Assembly: GCA_037127255.1 (NCBI GenBank)
Contig: JBANSL010000018.1
Location: 14,729,175-14,793,174, forward strand
Direction: 5' to 3'
Length of the DNA stretch: 64,000 nucleotides
Source: Persicaria tinctoria
Taxonomy: Eukaryota; Streptophyta; Magnoliopsida; Caryophyllales; Polygonaceae
Below, piece by piece: positions 13,455-27,040 of the stretch. The translations under genes and the position numbers were made by a program. Below the pieces are notes generated by a model. It was not told the origin of the DNA. It was given only the letters and a program-made list of their open reading frames with translations, and searched no databases. How positions within the stretch are numbered: position 1 is the first letter of the stretch; the number at the start of each line of letters is the position of its first letter.

Positions 13455-15419
13455 AGTTGACTTCAAAACATTAGTCACACGTCAAACACTGGACTCGGCC
13501 TGAGAACGACAACTAAGGAAGTGATCATTAGAAGCTGCCTTTGTTCTTCCATGGCGTACGTTACTGATTCCACAAAAGCAAAGCTATCAGCAGAGCAACA
13601 CATGGGGCATTTCCGGAAGTGTCGAAATGAGAGTAGAGTAGCATTGACATGGAGGGTTCAGATAGAGATGGTAGGTTGTTATATTACTTGTTGTCACTCT
13701 TAATCATGTCATAATCTCATTGTATTGTCATTGATAAAAAAAAAAAACATCTAATTGTTATACAATGTGTGTGTGAAACTCCTCTAGATTGAACAATATT
13801 TCTTGATTCTGTTGGCCTTTTTGATATGGCCTGTAATTTTGTTACTAATAAGACTTGTCTTTTTTCCTCTGAATGCCCTTTTTCCCCTGATGTGTACAAC
13901 AGATTGTATGGTTAAAAATAACACTGAAGTCTTACAATAAAATGCAAATGCATTTTGGAATGAAAACACAATTGGAATCATTAGTATCTTTTTTATTTGT
14001 GAAATTGATTTCAATTCATTCTTTTCCGGAATGTATATATACTCTAATTGAAAATTTTGAGAACTCAAACAATTGAATTCACGGCTCTTTTCTAAAGGTT
14101 ATCAAAAAAATAAAGGAACTTGAATGAGAGAGAGAAACTGGGTCCAACTGGACCATCAAAACGACGAGTTTTGAAGATATTTTTGTACGGATGTAAGCTG
14201 AACAGCTTGCGAATTGTGATCGGCTCAACAAGCGGAAGCGGCCTCTGGCTCTCCAGCCTCACTCCGTCTCTCGCACACTCACCGTCTCACCCTCTGCTCT
14301 CTCTGTGAGATCTCCCCGACTCGGCGACGCCTTTGCTCTCTCTCAGGCTCTCGCAGACTCACCCTCTGCTCTTTCTCCGAGGTCTTCCCCTTTAAATTGC
14401 CCTATCAATTGCAGGTTTTGAAATTAGCAAGGTTAGGGTTTTTTTCTTTCCAGAGGCCACTGTGTTCGAGTTCGCCTGTGTTAGACTAATAGACTGTGTT
14501 TAGTAACTAGCAGCTTCTTCTTGATGTTGATTCTTTCAGTATAGATTAATTGATGCTTCGCTTGTTGTGTGATGGCCACTATGTTCGACTGTGTTCTTGT
14601 TCTAGTTTGACTTTCGGTTTAGGTTTTGAAATTTGCGATTTCTGTTAAATTGATTCTTCGCTTGATTAATTGAGTTTGATATGAATCGCTCTTGTGCAAT
14701 TGATTGTTTTTTTTACCCTAACAAGCTCAAACTAGCCTATCGAGCCCAAACAAATGAGCTTGGTTAACAAGCTTGAATGAGCCTAACCTCGTTCCCTTGG
14801 CTCGGCGGGAACATGCTCGTTCGGTTCGAATAACATCCTAACTTTTGAGTGAACACAACGCCCTAACTCAACTTTTTTTGTTCTGTGTTCTCCGTCCTCG
14901 AATCTCTTCAGCGCATTTTTGGCTGGACTTCACATAGCGGCTATGGATTCTGAGGTGTGATTTTGCCTTGTTGAGTTTATTTCTTCTCTCTCTATTCAAT
15001 CTTCCTCTCAGAATATTTCAACTCTTCCTCACAATTTCAACGTCATTACAATCCTTTTCTTCATGGATACACTCTCTGCTTCTAGGGTTTCATATGCTTA
15101 TTTGATCTACTGTTCTGAATAAATTGTCGTTTGGGGCTCTAAATTGTATTATTGGAAGTTAATGTCTCTGTCACGAAGTGATAATCTATGGTAGGGTATG
15201 GTAAGGCATGTCAAATCTACCTGTAAGAAAGTATGATATACATCGAACCTCAAATCCTTTGTAGTTTTCACTTTTCAGCCCCCTCCAAACAAAAATTCTG
15301 GATCCCCATTGGCACATTTGGTGATCTCGGCGAAGCTGAGCAAGCGTAGTATTAGAGGTCATTGGTTTTCCTGACGCTGTTAATGCCGATTATCTCATTC
15401 CTCTTCCAGAGATTGAAAG

Positions 15420-15938
15420 ATGTTGGAAATTGATTACACCAGGAGAGTTCTTCGGTTTGCCATTGGATCGAGGGTTCTCCTACTTGCCTTAATTGTGTTT
15501 TGGAGGTCAATTTCAGTTCGTATGATACCTCCGCTTCCATAAACCCTAATTGTCTTTCCCCCAATTCCTCCAACCCTAATCCCAACCAAATTGTTTTTCC
15601 CTCAATCGGATCCGCTATCGAACGAAGCATCGTCTGGGACTCCGTCTACTTCGTCCGGATTGCCGAATGTGGCTACGAATACGAGCAAATTTACGCCTTT
15701 TTGCCTCTTTTACCAACCCTAATGTCTCTATTATCCAACACAGGTTTGTCGTTTATTACAATTTTTTTCAACTTATGTTTTCTTTAAGTTCTGTTTCTAA
15801 ATACCGTTGTTTTCTCGCTTTTACGAATTAGTTTTGAGGCCGTTGGTACAGCTGGTTGGATTCAGAGCTGTGTTGGGACTCTCTGGTTATTTGATTTGCA
15901 ATTTGACATTTCTTTTGGCCGCCTTCTATTTATACAGG
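15420..15938 (+). pseudogene. PIGV: PIG-V array copy 4, cut by the assembly gap and frameshifted
   Basis: Only exons 1 and 2 (to 15937) are present before the Ns. One T is missing from the T4 run at about 15511-15513 (TCAATTTCAG instead of TCAATTTTCAG), which breaks the exon 1 frame after about residue 31. A second change, CCG to CAG at 15849-15850, would turn Pro into Gln in exon 2. A third, intronic T-run is also one base short. Because these changes lie within about 1.5 kb of the gap and are mostly homopolymer deletions, sequencing or polishing error at a contig end is more likely than true gene death. Confidence 0.75.
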
Positions 15939-16438
15939 NNNNNNNNNNNNNNNNNNNNNNNNNNNNNNNNNNNNNNNNNNNNNNNNNNNNNNNNNNNNNN
16001 NNNNNNNNNNNNNNNNNNNNNNNNNNNNNNNNNNNNNNNNNNNNNNNNNNNNNNNNNNNNNNNNNNNNNNNNNNNNNNNNNNNNNNNNNNNNNNNNNNNN
16101 NNNNNNNNNNNNNNNNNNNNNNNNNNNNNNNNNNNNNNNNNNNNNNNNNNNNNNNNNNNNNNNNNNNNNNNNNNNNNNNNNNNNNNNNNNNNNNNNNNNN
16201 NNNNNNNNNNNNNNNNNNNNNNNNNNNNNNNNNNNNNNNNNNNNNNNNNNNNNNNNNNNNNNNNNNNNNNNNNNNNNNNNNNNNNNNNNNNNNNNNNNNN
16301 NNNNNNNNNNNNNNNNNNNNNNNNNNNNNNNNNNNNNNNNNNNNNNNNNNNNNNNNNNNNNNNNNNNNNNNNNNNNNNNNNNNNNNNNNNNNNNNNNNNN
16401 NNNNNNNNNNNNNNNNNNNNNNNNNNNNNNNNNNNNNN
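15939..16438. other. Assembly gap (500 N)
   Basis: Exactly 500 N separate unit offset 1910 (left) from unit offset 142 (right). A strictly periodic array would need 2,908 bp here, or 2,908 plus whole multiples of 4,677. The 500-N length is therefore almost certainly a placeholder, and the true copy number is undetermined. Confidence 0.95.
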
Positions 16439-17686
16439 GAAGATATTTTTGTACGATGTAAGCTGAACAGCTTGCGAATTGTGATCGGCTCAACAAAGCG
16501 GAAGCGGCCTCTGGCTCTCCAGCCTCACTCCGTCTTCGCACACTCACCGTCTCACCCTCTGCTCTCTCTGTGAGATCTCCCCGACTCGGCGACGCCTTTG
16601 CTCTCTCTCAGGCTCTCGCAGACTCACCCTCTGCTCTTTCTCCGAGGTCTTCCCCTTTAAATTGCCCTATCAATTGCAGGTTTTGAAATTAGCAATGGTT
16701 AGGGTTTTTTTTCTTTCCAGAGGCCACTGTGTTCGAGTTCGCCTGTGTTAGACTAATAGACTGTGTTTAGTAACTAGCAGCTTCTTCTTGATGTTGATTC
16801 TTTCAGTATAGATTAATTGATGCTTCGCTTGTTGTGTGATGGCCACTATGTTCGACTGTGTTCTTGTTCTAGTTTGACTTTCGGTTAGGTTTTGAAATTT
16901 GCGATTTCTGTTAAATTGATTCTTCGCTTGATTAATTGAGTTTGATATGAATCGCTCTTGTGCAATTGATTGTTTTTTTTACCCTAACAAGCTCAAACTA
17001 GCCTATCGAGCCCAAACAAATGAGCTTGGTTAACAAGCTTGAATGAGCCTAACCTCGTTCCCTTGGCTCGGCGGGAACATGCTCGTTCGGTTCGGAATAA
17101 CATCCTAACTTTTGAGTGAACACAACGCCCTAACTCAACTTTTTTTGTTCTGTGTTCTCCGTCCTCGAATCTCTTCAGCGCATTTTTGGCTGGGACTTCA
17201 CATAGCGGCTATGGATTCTGAGGTGTGATTTTGCCTTGTTGAGTTTATTTCTTCTCTCTCTATTCAATCTTCCTCTCAGAATATTTCAAACTCTTCCTCA
17301 CAATTTCAACGTCATTACAATCCTTTTCTTCATGGATACACTCTCTGCTTCTAGGGTTTCATATGCTTATTTGATCTACTGTTCTGAATAAATTGTCGTT
17401 TGGGGCTCTAAATTGTATTATTGGAAGTTAATGTCTCTGTCACGAAGTGATAATCTATGGTAGGGTATGGTAAGCATGTCAAATCTACCTGTAAGAAAGT
17501 ATGATATACATCGAACCTCAAATCCTTTGTAGTTTTCACTTTTCAGCCCCTCCAAACCAAAATTCTGGATCCCCATTGGCACATTTGGTGATCTCGGCGA
17601 AGCTGAGCAAGCGTAGTATTAGAGGTCATTGGTTTTCCTGACGCTGTTAATGCCGATTATCTCATTCCTCTTCCAGAGATTGAAAG

Positions 17687-20397
17687 ATGTTGGAAATTGA
17701 TTACACCAGGAGAGTTCTTCGGTTTGCCATTGGATCGAGGGTTCTCCTACTTGCCTTAATTGTGTTTTGGAGGTCAATTTTCAGTTCGTATGATACCTCC
17801 GCTTCCATAAACCCTAATTGTCTTTCCCCCAATTCCTCCAACCCTAATCCCAACCAAATTGTTTTTCCCTCAATCGGATCCGCTATCGAACGAAGCATCG
17901 TCTGGGACTCCGTCTACTTCGTCCGGATTGCCGAATGTGGCTACGAATACGAGCAAATTTACGCCTTTTTGCCTCTTTTACCAACCCTAATGTCTCTATT
18001 ATCCAACACAGGTTTGTCGTTTATTACAATTTTTTTTCAACTTATGTTTTCTTTAAGTTCTGTTTCTAAATACCGTTGTTTTCTCGCTTTTACGAATTAG
18101 TTTTGAGGCCGTTGGTACCGCTGGTTGGATTCAGAGCTGTGTTGGGACTCTCTGGTTATTTGATTTGCAATTTGACATTTCTTTTGGCCGCCTTCTATTT
18201 ATACAGGTTTGTTTTATCAGTTTCATTGAGCTAAAAATATGATCTTATGGCATTGCTGATTGACCTACAACAGTACATTTTAGAACTTTATATATGTGCC
18301 ACTTTGACCATCACTTACAATTTTTATTTTTATTATTATTGTTATTTTTTATTTTTTTTTGCTTTTGTATATAGGCTTTCTTTTATTATTCTAAAGGATC
18401 ACGAAGCTTCTCTGCGGGCGTCGGTTTTGTTCTGTCTCAATCCAGCATCGATATTCTATTCATCAATGTAATGTAACTGAGTTCGGTTTATGGACATTTC
18501 CTCAACTATGATTAGCATGTCATCTGTAATTGTATGCAAATTTCGTTGTTGGGGTTGTGTAGATACTCTGAGAGTCCCTATGCCCTGCTTACATTTGGAG
18601 GAGTCTACTACTTAATGATCGGTGCCAAGAATGCATCTGTTCCCTTGCTCGCCTTTTCTGGCTCCGCAAGGTCTAATGGAGTTCTTAATGCTGGTTATTT
18701 CTGTTTCAAGACCATGCATGAGTGTTATAGTGCCATTTTTGTGAAACGACGTGTTTTTGTAAGTTCTCATCTCAGGCTGCTTATGAATGTTTATGTGGCA
18801 TGAGTTGCAATGATGTTCTTAAAAAAAGCCTTGATTATTCCAGTTGCTACTACGAGTTCTTGCCATTGGACTGCTGCGTTGCATTTGCATTTTTGTGCCT
18901 TTTGTTGCATTTCAAGCATATGGATACTACAATCTTTGTGATAGACGCTGCAGTTCAGAGGTAAAAAGGCCTTGGTGTGAAGCTACGATCCCCTTGCTGT
19001 ATAATTTCATCCAGAGTCATTATTGGTACGTGAATGTTTTTTTTTTGGCTCTTTCCATTTATTATAATTTGAGTTCAAAGTAATCCATCTTAAATATGTA
19101 ATCTTCAGTTGGCTGGGAAGAATTCACGTGTTTTAATGCCTGTTGCAGTTATGGTTGCTCAGTTTATTCTCTACCTTTTTTGTGTATCATATCCATTTGT
19201 GTAGAATCAACTAGGGTTGTTGTGCGGCAGAAGTTGTCTATTCGGCTTTGGTTACTTGTATCAAGAAGTTATGGATTATGATTATCCAGCCGTTACTTTG
19301 TTTATTGTCTTGCTGAAGAAGATGAGATGTGCCTTTTCTCTTCTTTCCAGGGATGTAGGTTTCTTGAGGTATTTCCGGCTGAAACAGTTGCCAAACTTTC
19401 TTCTTGCATCCCCGATTCTGTCTTTGGCAGTTTTCTGTGTAGGATCTTATGCAAAATCCCAACAGCGCTGCTTCTTGACACTTGGATTTTCATCAGTTTT
19501 TGAAGAAAAATCTTCTGACGGTATGAATTCCTCTGGACGCAACGATGATGTGCAAGATGCTGCCTTTGTTGGAACAAACCGAGGTAATAGCATCACTTTA
19601 TTTTGTCATTGATAGGATCATCCAAGGCTTTCACCTGTATGATGTGTTTATTTGCCTTTTCTTAAACTAAAGCAATACTAGAAGTCTAGAACTAGGGCTA
19701 GTTATCCTAGGAACCCATTACATCAGGTTTTTCTAGGGAGATTGTTGGAGAAAGAATCCAGATAGTCAATGAATTGATTAATCAGCAACTAAAGTGAACT
19801 AGCAAAGTGGGTGCATCATGTGTACTGTTACGGTAGTGTTCATTACTTGATTGATGACTCTTTACAGAAAATCAAAACTTGAGGAGAAGGAGAATGGTCA
19901 AATCAGAGAGTGTATCATTATCTCGTCAAGAAATCGACTCGGCAGCCAAGTCAGGATTCTTCTCTGCCGCTGTGCTTCCTTTTGTTTTGCACTTAGCCTT
20001 CATGACAGCTACAGCTTTCTTGGTCATGCATGTTCAGGTAACAGCAAGACTACTCTATATTATTAGCATATCTTCCTTTCTGAAAACGATAATTAATCCT
20101 TATTGCTGGGAACTGAAATTCTTATCGCAATCTGGGTTGAGAATTGCAATGTTTTGAACTTCTAGCATGTGAAAAAAGAGAACCCCATGTTAATCTCTTA
20201 GGAAATGTTATTAAATCTAAAACCATTGACAGGTCGCTACACGGTTCTTATCCGCCAGTCCTCCTTTGTATTGGTTTGCTGCATATCTAATGGGTTCTCC
20301 TACACATCAGAGATGGTCATATTTGATATGGGTCTACTCCCTAACCTACATATTCTTAGGCAGTTTGCTGTTTTCAAACTTTTATCCATTTACTTGA
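17687..20397 (+). CDS. PIGV: GPI mannosyltransferase 2 (PIG-V), array copy 5 (first after the gap)
   Basis: Copy 1 coordinates plus 16,297. Exons are 17687-18011, 18101-18206, 18375-18467, 18563-18758, 18844-19025, 19351-19583, 19868-20037 and 20233-20397. The coding sequence reads the same as copy 1. Its leader (16439-17570) carries about ten single-base insertions or deletions and a substitution relative to every other unit, all upstream of the start codon. The unit begins at offset 142 after the gap, so the most distal promoter part is missing from the assembly. Confidence 0.88.
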
Positions 20398-22363
20398 AGT
20401 TGACTTCAAAACATTAGTCACACGTCAAACACTGGACTCGGCCTGAGAACGACAACTAAGGAAGTGATCATTAGAAGCTGCCTTTGTTCTTCCATGGCGT
20501 ACGTTACTGATTCCACAAAAGCAAAGCTATCAGCAGAGCAACACATGGGGCATTTCCGGAAGTGTCGAAATGAGAGTAGAGTAGCATTGACATGGAGGGT
20601 TCAGATAGAGATGGTAGGTTGTTATATTACTTGTTGTCACTCTTAATCATGTCATAATCTCATTGTATTGTCATTGATAAAAAAAAAAAACATCTAATTG
20701 TTATACAATGTGTGTGTGAAACTCCTCTAGATTGAACAATATTTCTTGATTCTGTTGGCCTTTTTGATATGGCCTGTAATTTTGTTACTAATAAGACTTG
20801 TCTTTTTTCCTCTGAATGCCCTTTTTCCCCTGATGTGTACAACAGATTGTATGGTTAAAAATAACACTGAAGTCTTACAATAAAATGCAAATGCATTTTG
20901 GAATGAAAACACAATTGGAATCATTAGTATCTTTTTTATTTGTGAAATTGATTTCAATTCATTCTTTTCCGGAATGTATATATACTCTAATTGAAAATTT
21001 TGAGAACTCAAACAATTGAATTCACGGCTCTTTTCTAAAGGTTATCAAAAAAATAAAGGAACTTGAATGAGAGAGAGAAACTGGGTCCAACTGGACCATC
21101 AAAACGACGAGTTTTGAAGATATTTTTGTACGGATGTAAGCTGAACAGCTTGCGAATTGTGATCGGCTCAACAAGCGGAAGCGGCCTCTGGCTCTCCAGC
21201 CTCACTCCGTCTCTCGCACACTCACCGTCTCACCCTCTGCTCTCTCTGTGAGATCTCCCCGACTCGGCGACGCCTTTGCTCTCTCTCAGGCTCTCGCAGA
21301 CTCACCCTCTGCTCTTTCTCCGAGGTCTTCCCCTTTAAATTGCCCTATCAATTGCAGGTTTTGAAATTAGCAAGGTTAGGGTTTTTTTTCTTTCCAGAGG
21401 CCACTGTGTTCGAGTTCGCCTGTGTTAGACTAATAGACTGTGTTTAGTAACTAGCAGCTTCTTCTTGATGTTGATTCTTTCAGTATAGATTAATTGATGC
21501 TTCGCTTGTTGTGTGATGGCCACTATGTTCGACTGTGTTCTTGTTCTAGTTTGACTTTCGGTTTAGGTTTTGAAATTTGCGATTTCTGTTAAATTGATTC
21601 TTCGCTTGATTAATTGAGTTTGATATGAATCGCTCTTGTGCAATTGATTGTTTTTTTTACCCTAACAAGCTCAAACTAGCCTATCGAGCCCAAACAAATG
21701 AGCTTGGTTAACAAGCTTGAATGAGCCTAACCTCGTTCCCTTGGCTCGGCGGGAACATGCTCGTTCGGTTCGAATAACATCCTAACTTTTGAGTGAACAC
21801 AACGCCCTAACTCAACTTTTTTTGTTCTGTGTTCTCCGTCCTCGAATCTCTTCAGCGCATTTTTGGCTGGACTTCACATAGCGGCTATGGATTCTGAGGT
21901 GTGATTTTGCCTTGTTGAGTTTATTTCTTCTCTCTCTATTCAATCTTCCTCTCAGAATATTTCAACTCTTCCTCACAATTTCAACGTCATTACAATCCTT
22001 TTCTTCATGGATACACTCTCTGCTTCTAGGGTTTCATATGCTTATTTGATCTACTGTTCTGAATAAATTGTCGTTTGGGGCTCTAAATTGTATTATTGGA
22101 AGTTAATGTCTCTGTCACGAAGTGATAATCTATGGTAGGGTATGGTAAGGCATGTCAAATCTACCTGTAAGAAAGTATGATATACATCGAACCTCAAATC
22201 CTTTGTAGTTTTCACTTTTCAGCCCCCTCCAAACAAAAATTCTGGATCCCCATTGGCACATTTGGTGATCTCGGCGAAGCTGAGCAAGCGTAGTATTAGA
22301 GGTCATTGGTTTTCCTGACGCTGTTAATGCCGATTATCTCATTCCTCTTCCAGAGATTGAAAG

Positions 22364-25074
22364 ATGTTGGAAATTGATTACACCAGGAGAGTTCTTCGGT
22401 TTGCCATTGGATCGAGGGTTCTCCTACTTGCCTTAATTGTGTTTTGGAGGTCAATTTTCAGTTCGTATGATACCTCCGCTTCCATAAACCCTAATTGTCT
22501 TTCCCCCAATTCCTCCAACCCTAATCCCAACCAAATTGTTTTTCCCTCAATCGGATCCGCTATCGAACGAAGCATCGTCTGGGACTCCGTCTACTTCGTC
22601 CGGATTGCCGAATGTGGCTACGAATACGAGCAAATTTACGCCTTTTTGCCTCTTTTACCAACCCTAATGTCTCTATTATCCAACACAGGTTTGTCGTTTA
22701 TTACAATTTTTTTTCAACTTATGTTTTCTTTAAGTTCTGTTTCTAAATACCGTTGTTTTCTCGCTTTTACGAATTAGTTTTGAGGCCGTTGGTACCGCTG
22801 GTTGGATTCAGAGCTGTGTTGGGACTCTCTGGTTATTTGATTTGCAATTTGACATTTCTTTTGGCCGCCTTCTATTTATACAGGTTTGTTTTATCAGTTT
22901 CATTGAGCTAAAAATATGATCTTATGGCATTGCTGATTGACCTACAACAGTACATTTTAGAACTTTATATATGTGCCACTTTGACCATCACTTACAATTT
23001 TTATTTTTATTATTATTGTTATTTTTTATTTTTTTTTGCTTTTGTATATAGGCTTTCTTTTATTATTCTAAAGGATCACGAAGCTTCTCTGCGGGCGTCG
23101 GTTTTGTTCTGTCTCAATCCAGCATCGATATTCTATTCATCAATGTAATGTAACTGAGTTCGGTTTATGGACATTTCCTCAACTATGATTAGCATGTCAT
23201 CTGTAATTGTATGCAAATTTCGTTGTTGGGGTTGTGTAGATACTCTGAGAGTCCCTATGCCCTGCTTACATTTGGAGGAGTCTACTACTTAATGATCGGT
23301 GCCAAGAATGCATCTGTTCCCTTGCTCGCCTTTTCTGGCTCCGCAAGGTCTAATGGAGTTCTTAATGCTGGTTATTTCTGTTTCAAGACCATGCATGAGT
23401 GTTATAGTGCCATTTTTGTGAAACGACGTGTTTTTGTAAGTTCTCATCTCAGGCTGCTTATGAATGTTTATGTGGCATGAGTTGCAATGATGTTCTTAAA
23501 AAAAGCCTTGATTATTCCAGTTGCTACTACGAGTTCTTGCCATTGGACTGCTGCGTTGCATTTGCATTTTTGTGCCTTTTGTTGCATTTCAAGCATATGG
23601 ATACTACAATCTTTGTGATAGACGCTGCAGTTCAGAGGTAAAAAGGCCTTGGTGTGAAGCTACGATCCCCTTGCTGTATAATTTCATCCAGAGTCATTAT
23701 TGGTACGTGAATGTTTTTTTTTTGGCTCTTTCCATTTATTATAATTTGAGTTCAAAGTAATCCATCTTAAATATGTAATCTTCAGTTGGCTGGGAAGAAT
23801 TCACGTGTTTTAATGCCTGTTGCAGTTATGGTTGCTCAGTTTATTCTCTACCTTTTTTGTGTATCATATCCATTTGTGTAGAATCAACTAGGGTTGTTGT
23901 GCGGCAGAAGTTGTCTATTCGGCTTTGGTTACTTGTATCAAGAAGTTATGGATTATGATTATCCAGCCGTTACTTTGTTTATTGTCTTGCTGAAGAAGAT
24001 GAGATGTGCCTTTTCTCTTCTTTCCAGGGATGTAGGTTTCTTGAGGTATTTCCGGCTGAAACAGTTGCCAAACTTTCTTCTTGCATCCCCGATTCTGTCT
24101 TTGGCAGTTTTCTGTGTAGGATCTTATGCAAAATCCCAACAGCGCTGCTTCTTGACACTTGGATTTTCATCAGTTTTTGAAGAAAAATCTTCTGACGGTA
24201 TGAATTCCTCTGGACGCAACGATGATGTGCAAGATGCTGCCTTTGTTGGAACAAACCGAGGTAATAGCATCACTTTATTTTGTCATTGATAGGATCATCC
24301 AAGGCTTTCACCTGTATGATGTGTTTATTTGCCTTTTCTTAAACTAAAGCAATACTAGAAGTCTAGAACTAGGGCTAGTTATCCTAGGAACCCATTACAT
24401 CAGGTTTTTCTAGGGAGATTGTTGGAGAAAGAATCCAGATAGTCAATGAATTGATTAATCAGCAACTAAAGTGAACTAGCAAAGTGGGTGCATCATGTGT
24501 ACTGTTACGGTAGTGTTCATTACTTGATTGATGACTCTTTACAGAAAATCAAAACTTGAGGAGAAGGAGAATGGTCAAATCAGAGAGTGTATCATTATCT
24601 CGTCAAGAAATCGACTCGGCAGCCAAGTCAGGATTCTTCTCTGCCGCTGTGCTTCCTTTTGTTTTGCACTTAGCCTTCATGACAGCTACAGCTTTCTTGG
24701 TCATGCATGTTCAGGTAACAGCAAGACTACTCTATATTATTAGCATATCTTCCTTTCTGAAAACGATAATTAATCCTTATTGCTGGGAACTGAAATTCTT
24801 ATCGCAATCTGGGTTGAGAATTGCAATGTTTTGAACTTCTAGCATGTGAAAAAAGAGAACCCCATGTTAATCTCTTAGGAAATGTTATTAAATCTAAAAC
24901 CATTGACAGGTCGCTACACGGTTCTTATCCGCCAGTCCTCCTTTGTATTGGTTTGCTGCATATCTAATGGGTTCTCCTACACATCAGAGATGGTCATATT
25001 TGATATGGGTCTACTCCCTAACCTACATATTCTTAGGCAGTTTGCTGTTTTCAAACTTTTATCCATTTACTTGA
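22364..25074 (+). CDS. PIGV: GPI mannosyltransferase 2 (PIG-V), array copy 6
   Basis: Copy 1 coordinates plus 20,974. Exons are 22364-22688, 22778-22883, 23052-23144, 23240-23435, 23521-23702, 24028-24260, 24545-24714 and 24910-25074. The translation equals copy 1 in all segments, and the leader has returned to the consensus form after the error-rich leader of copy 5. Confidence 0.9.
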
Positions 25075-27040
25075 AGTTGACTTCAAAACATTAGTCACAC
25101 GTCAAACACTGGACTCGGCCTGAGAACGACAACTAAGGAAGTGATCATTAGAAGCTGCCTTTGTTCTTCCATGGCGTACGTTACTGATTCCACAAAAGCA
25201 AAGCTATCAGCAGAGCAACACATGGGGCATTTCCGGAAGTGTCGAAATGAGAGTAGAGTAGCATTGACATGGAGGGTTCAGATAGAGATGGTAGGTTGTT
25301 ATATTACTTGTTGTCACTCTTAATCATGTCATAATCTCATTGTATTGTCATTGATAAAAAAAAAAAACATCTAATTGTTATACAATGTGTGTGTGAAACT
25401 CCTCTAGATTGAACAATATTTCTTGATTCTGTTGGCCTTTTTGATATGGCCTGTAATTTTGTTACTAATAAGACTTGTCTTTTTTCCTCTGAATGCCCTT
25501 TTTCCCCTGATGTGTACAACAGATTGTATGGTTAAAAATAACACTGAAGTCTTACAATAAAATGCAAATGCATTTTGGAATGAAAACACAATTGGAATCA
25601 TTAGTATCTTTTTTATTTGTGAAATTGATTTCAATTCATTCTTTTCCGGAATGTATATATACTCTAATTGAAAATTTTGAGAACTCAAACAATTGAATTC
25701 ACGGCTCTTTTCTAAAGGTTATCAAAAAAATAAAGGAACTTGAATGAGAGAGAGAAACTGGGTCCAACTGGACCATCAAAACGACGAGTTTTGAAGATAT
25801 TTTTGTACGGATGTAAGCTGAACAGCTTGCGAATTGTGATCGGCTCAACAAGCGGAAGCGGCCTCTGGCTCTCCAGCCTCACTCCGTCTCTCGCACACTC
25901 ACCGTCTCACCCTCTGCTCTCTCTGTGAGATCTCCCCGACTCGGCGACGCCTTTGCTCTCTCTCAGGCTCTCGCAGACTCACCCTCTGCTCTTTCTCCGA
26001 GGTCTTCCCCTTTAAATTGCCCTATCAATTGCAGGTTTTGAAATTAGCAAGGTTAGGGTTTTTTTTCTTTCCAGAGGCCACTGTGTTCGAGTTCGCCTGT
26101 GTTAGACTAATAGACTGTGTTTAGTAACTAGCAGCTTCTTCTTGATGTTGATTCTTTCAGTATAGATTAATTGATGCTTCGCTTGTTGTGTGATGGCCAC
26201 TATGTTCGACTGTGTTCTTGTTCTAGTTTGACTTTCGGTTTAGGTTTTGAAATTTGCGATTTCTGTTAAATTGATTCTTCGCTTGATTAATTGAGTTTGA
26301 TATGAATCGCTCTTGTGCAATTGATTGTTTTTTTTACCCTAACAAGCTCAAACTAGCCTATCGAGCCCAAACAAATGAGCTTGGTTAACAAGCTTGAATG
26401 AGCCTAACCTCGTTCCCTTGGCTCGGCGGGAACATGCTCGTTCGGTTCGAATAACATCCTAACTTTTGAGTGAACACAACGCCCTAACTCAACTTTTTTT
26501 GTTCTGTGTTCTCCGTCCTCGAATCTCTTCAGCGCATTTTTGGCTGGACTTCACATAGCGGCTATGGATTCTGAGGTGTGATTTTGCCTTGTTGAGTTTA
26601 TTTCTTCTCTCTCTATTCAATCTTCCTCTCAGAATATTTCAACTCTTCCTCACAATTTCAACGTCATTACAATCCTTTTCTTCATGGATACACTCTCTGC
26701 TTCTAGGGTTTCATATGCTTATTTGATCTACTGTTCTGAATAAATTGTCGTTTGGGGCTCTAAATTGTATTATTGGAAGTTAATGTCTCTGTCACGAAGT
26801 GATAATCTATGGTAGGGTATGGTAAGGCATGTCAAATCTACCTGTAAGAAAGTATGATATACATCGAACCTCAAATCCTTTGTAGTTTTCACTTTTCAGC
26901 CCCCTCCAAACAAAAATTCTGGATCCCCATTGGCACATTTGGTGATCTCGGCGAAGCTGAGCAAGCGTAGTATTAGAGGTCATTGGTTTTCCTGACGCTG
27001 TTAATGCCGATTATCTCATTCCTCTTCCAGAGATTGAAAG

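Noticed and set aside
15807..16573. Open frames of 205-225 codons spanning the N run
   Set aside because: They are made of unknown bases and only the few flanking codons are real.
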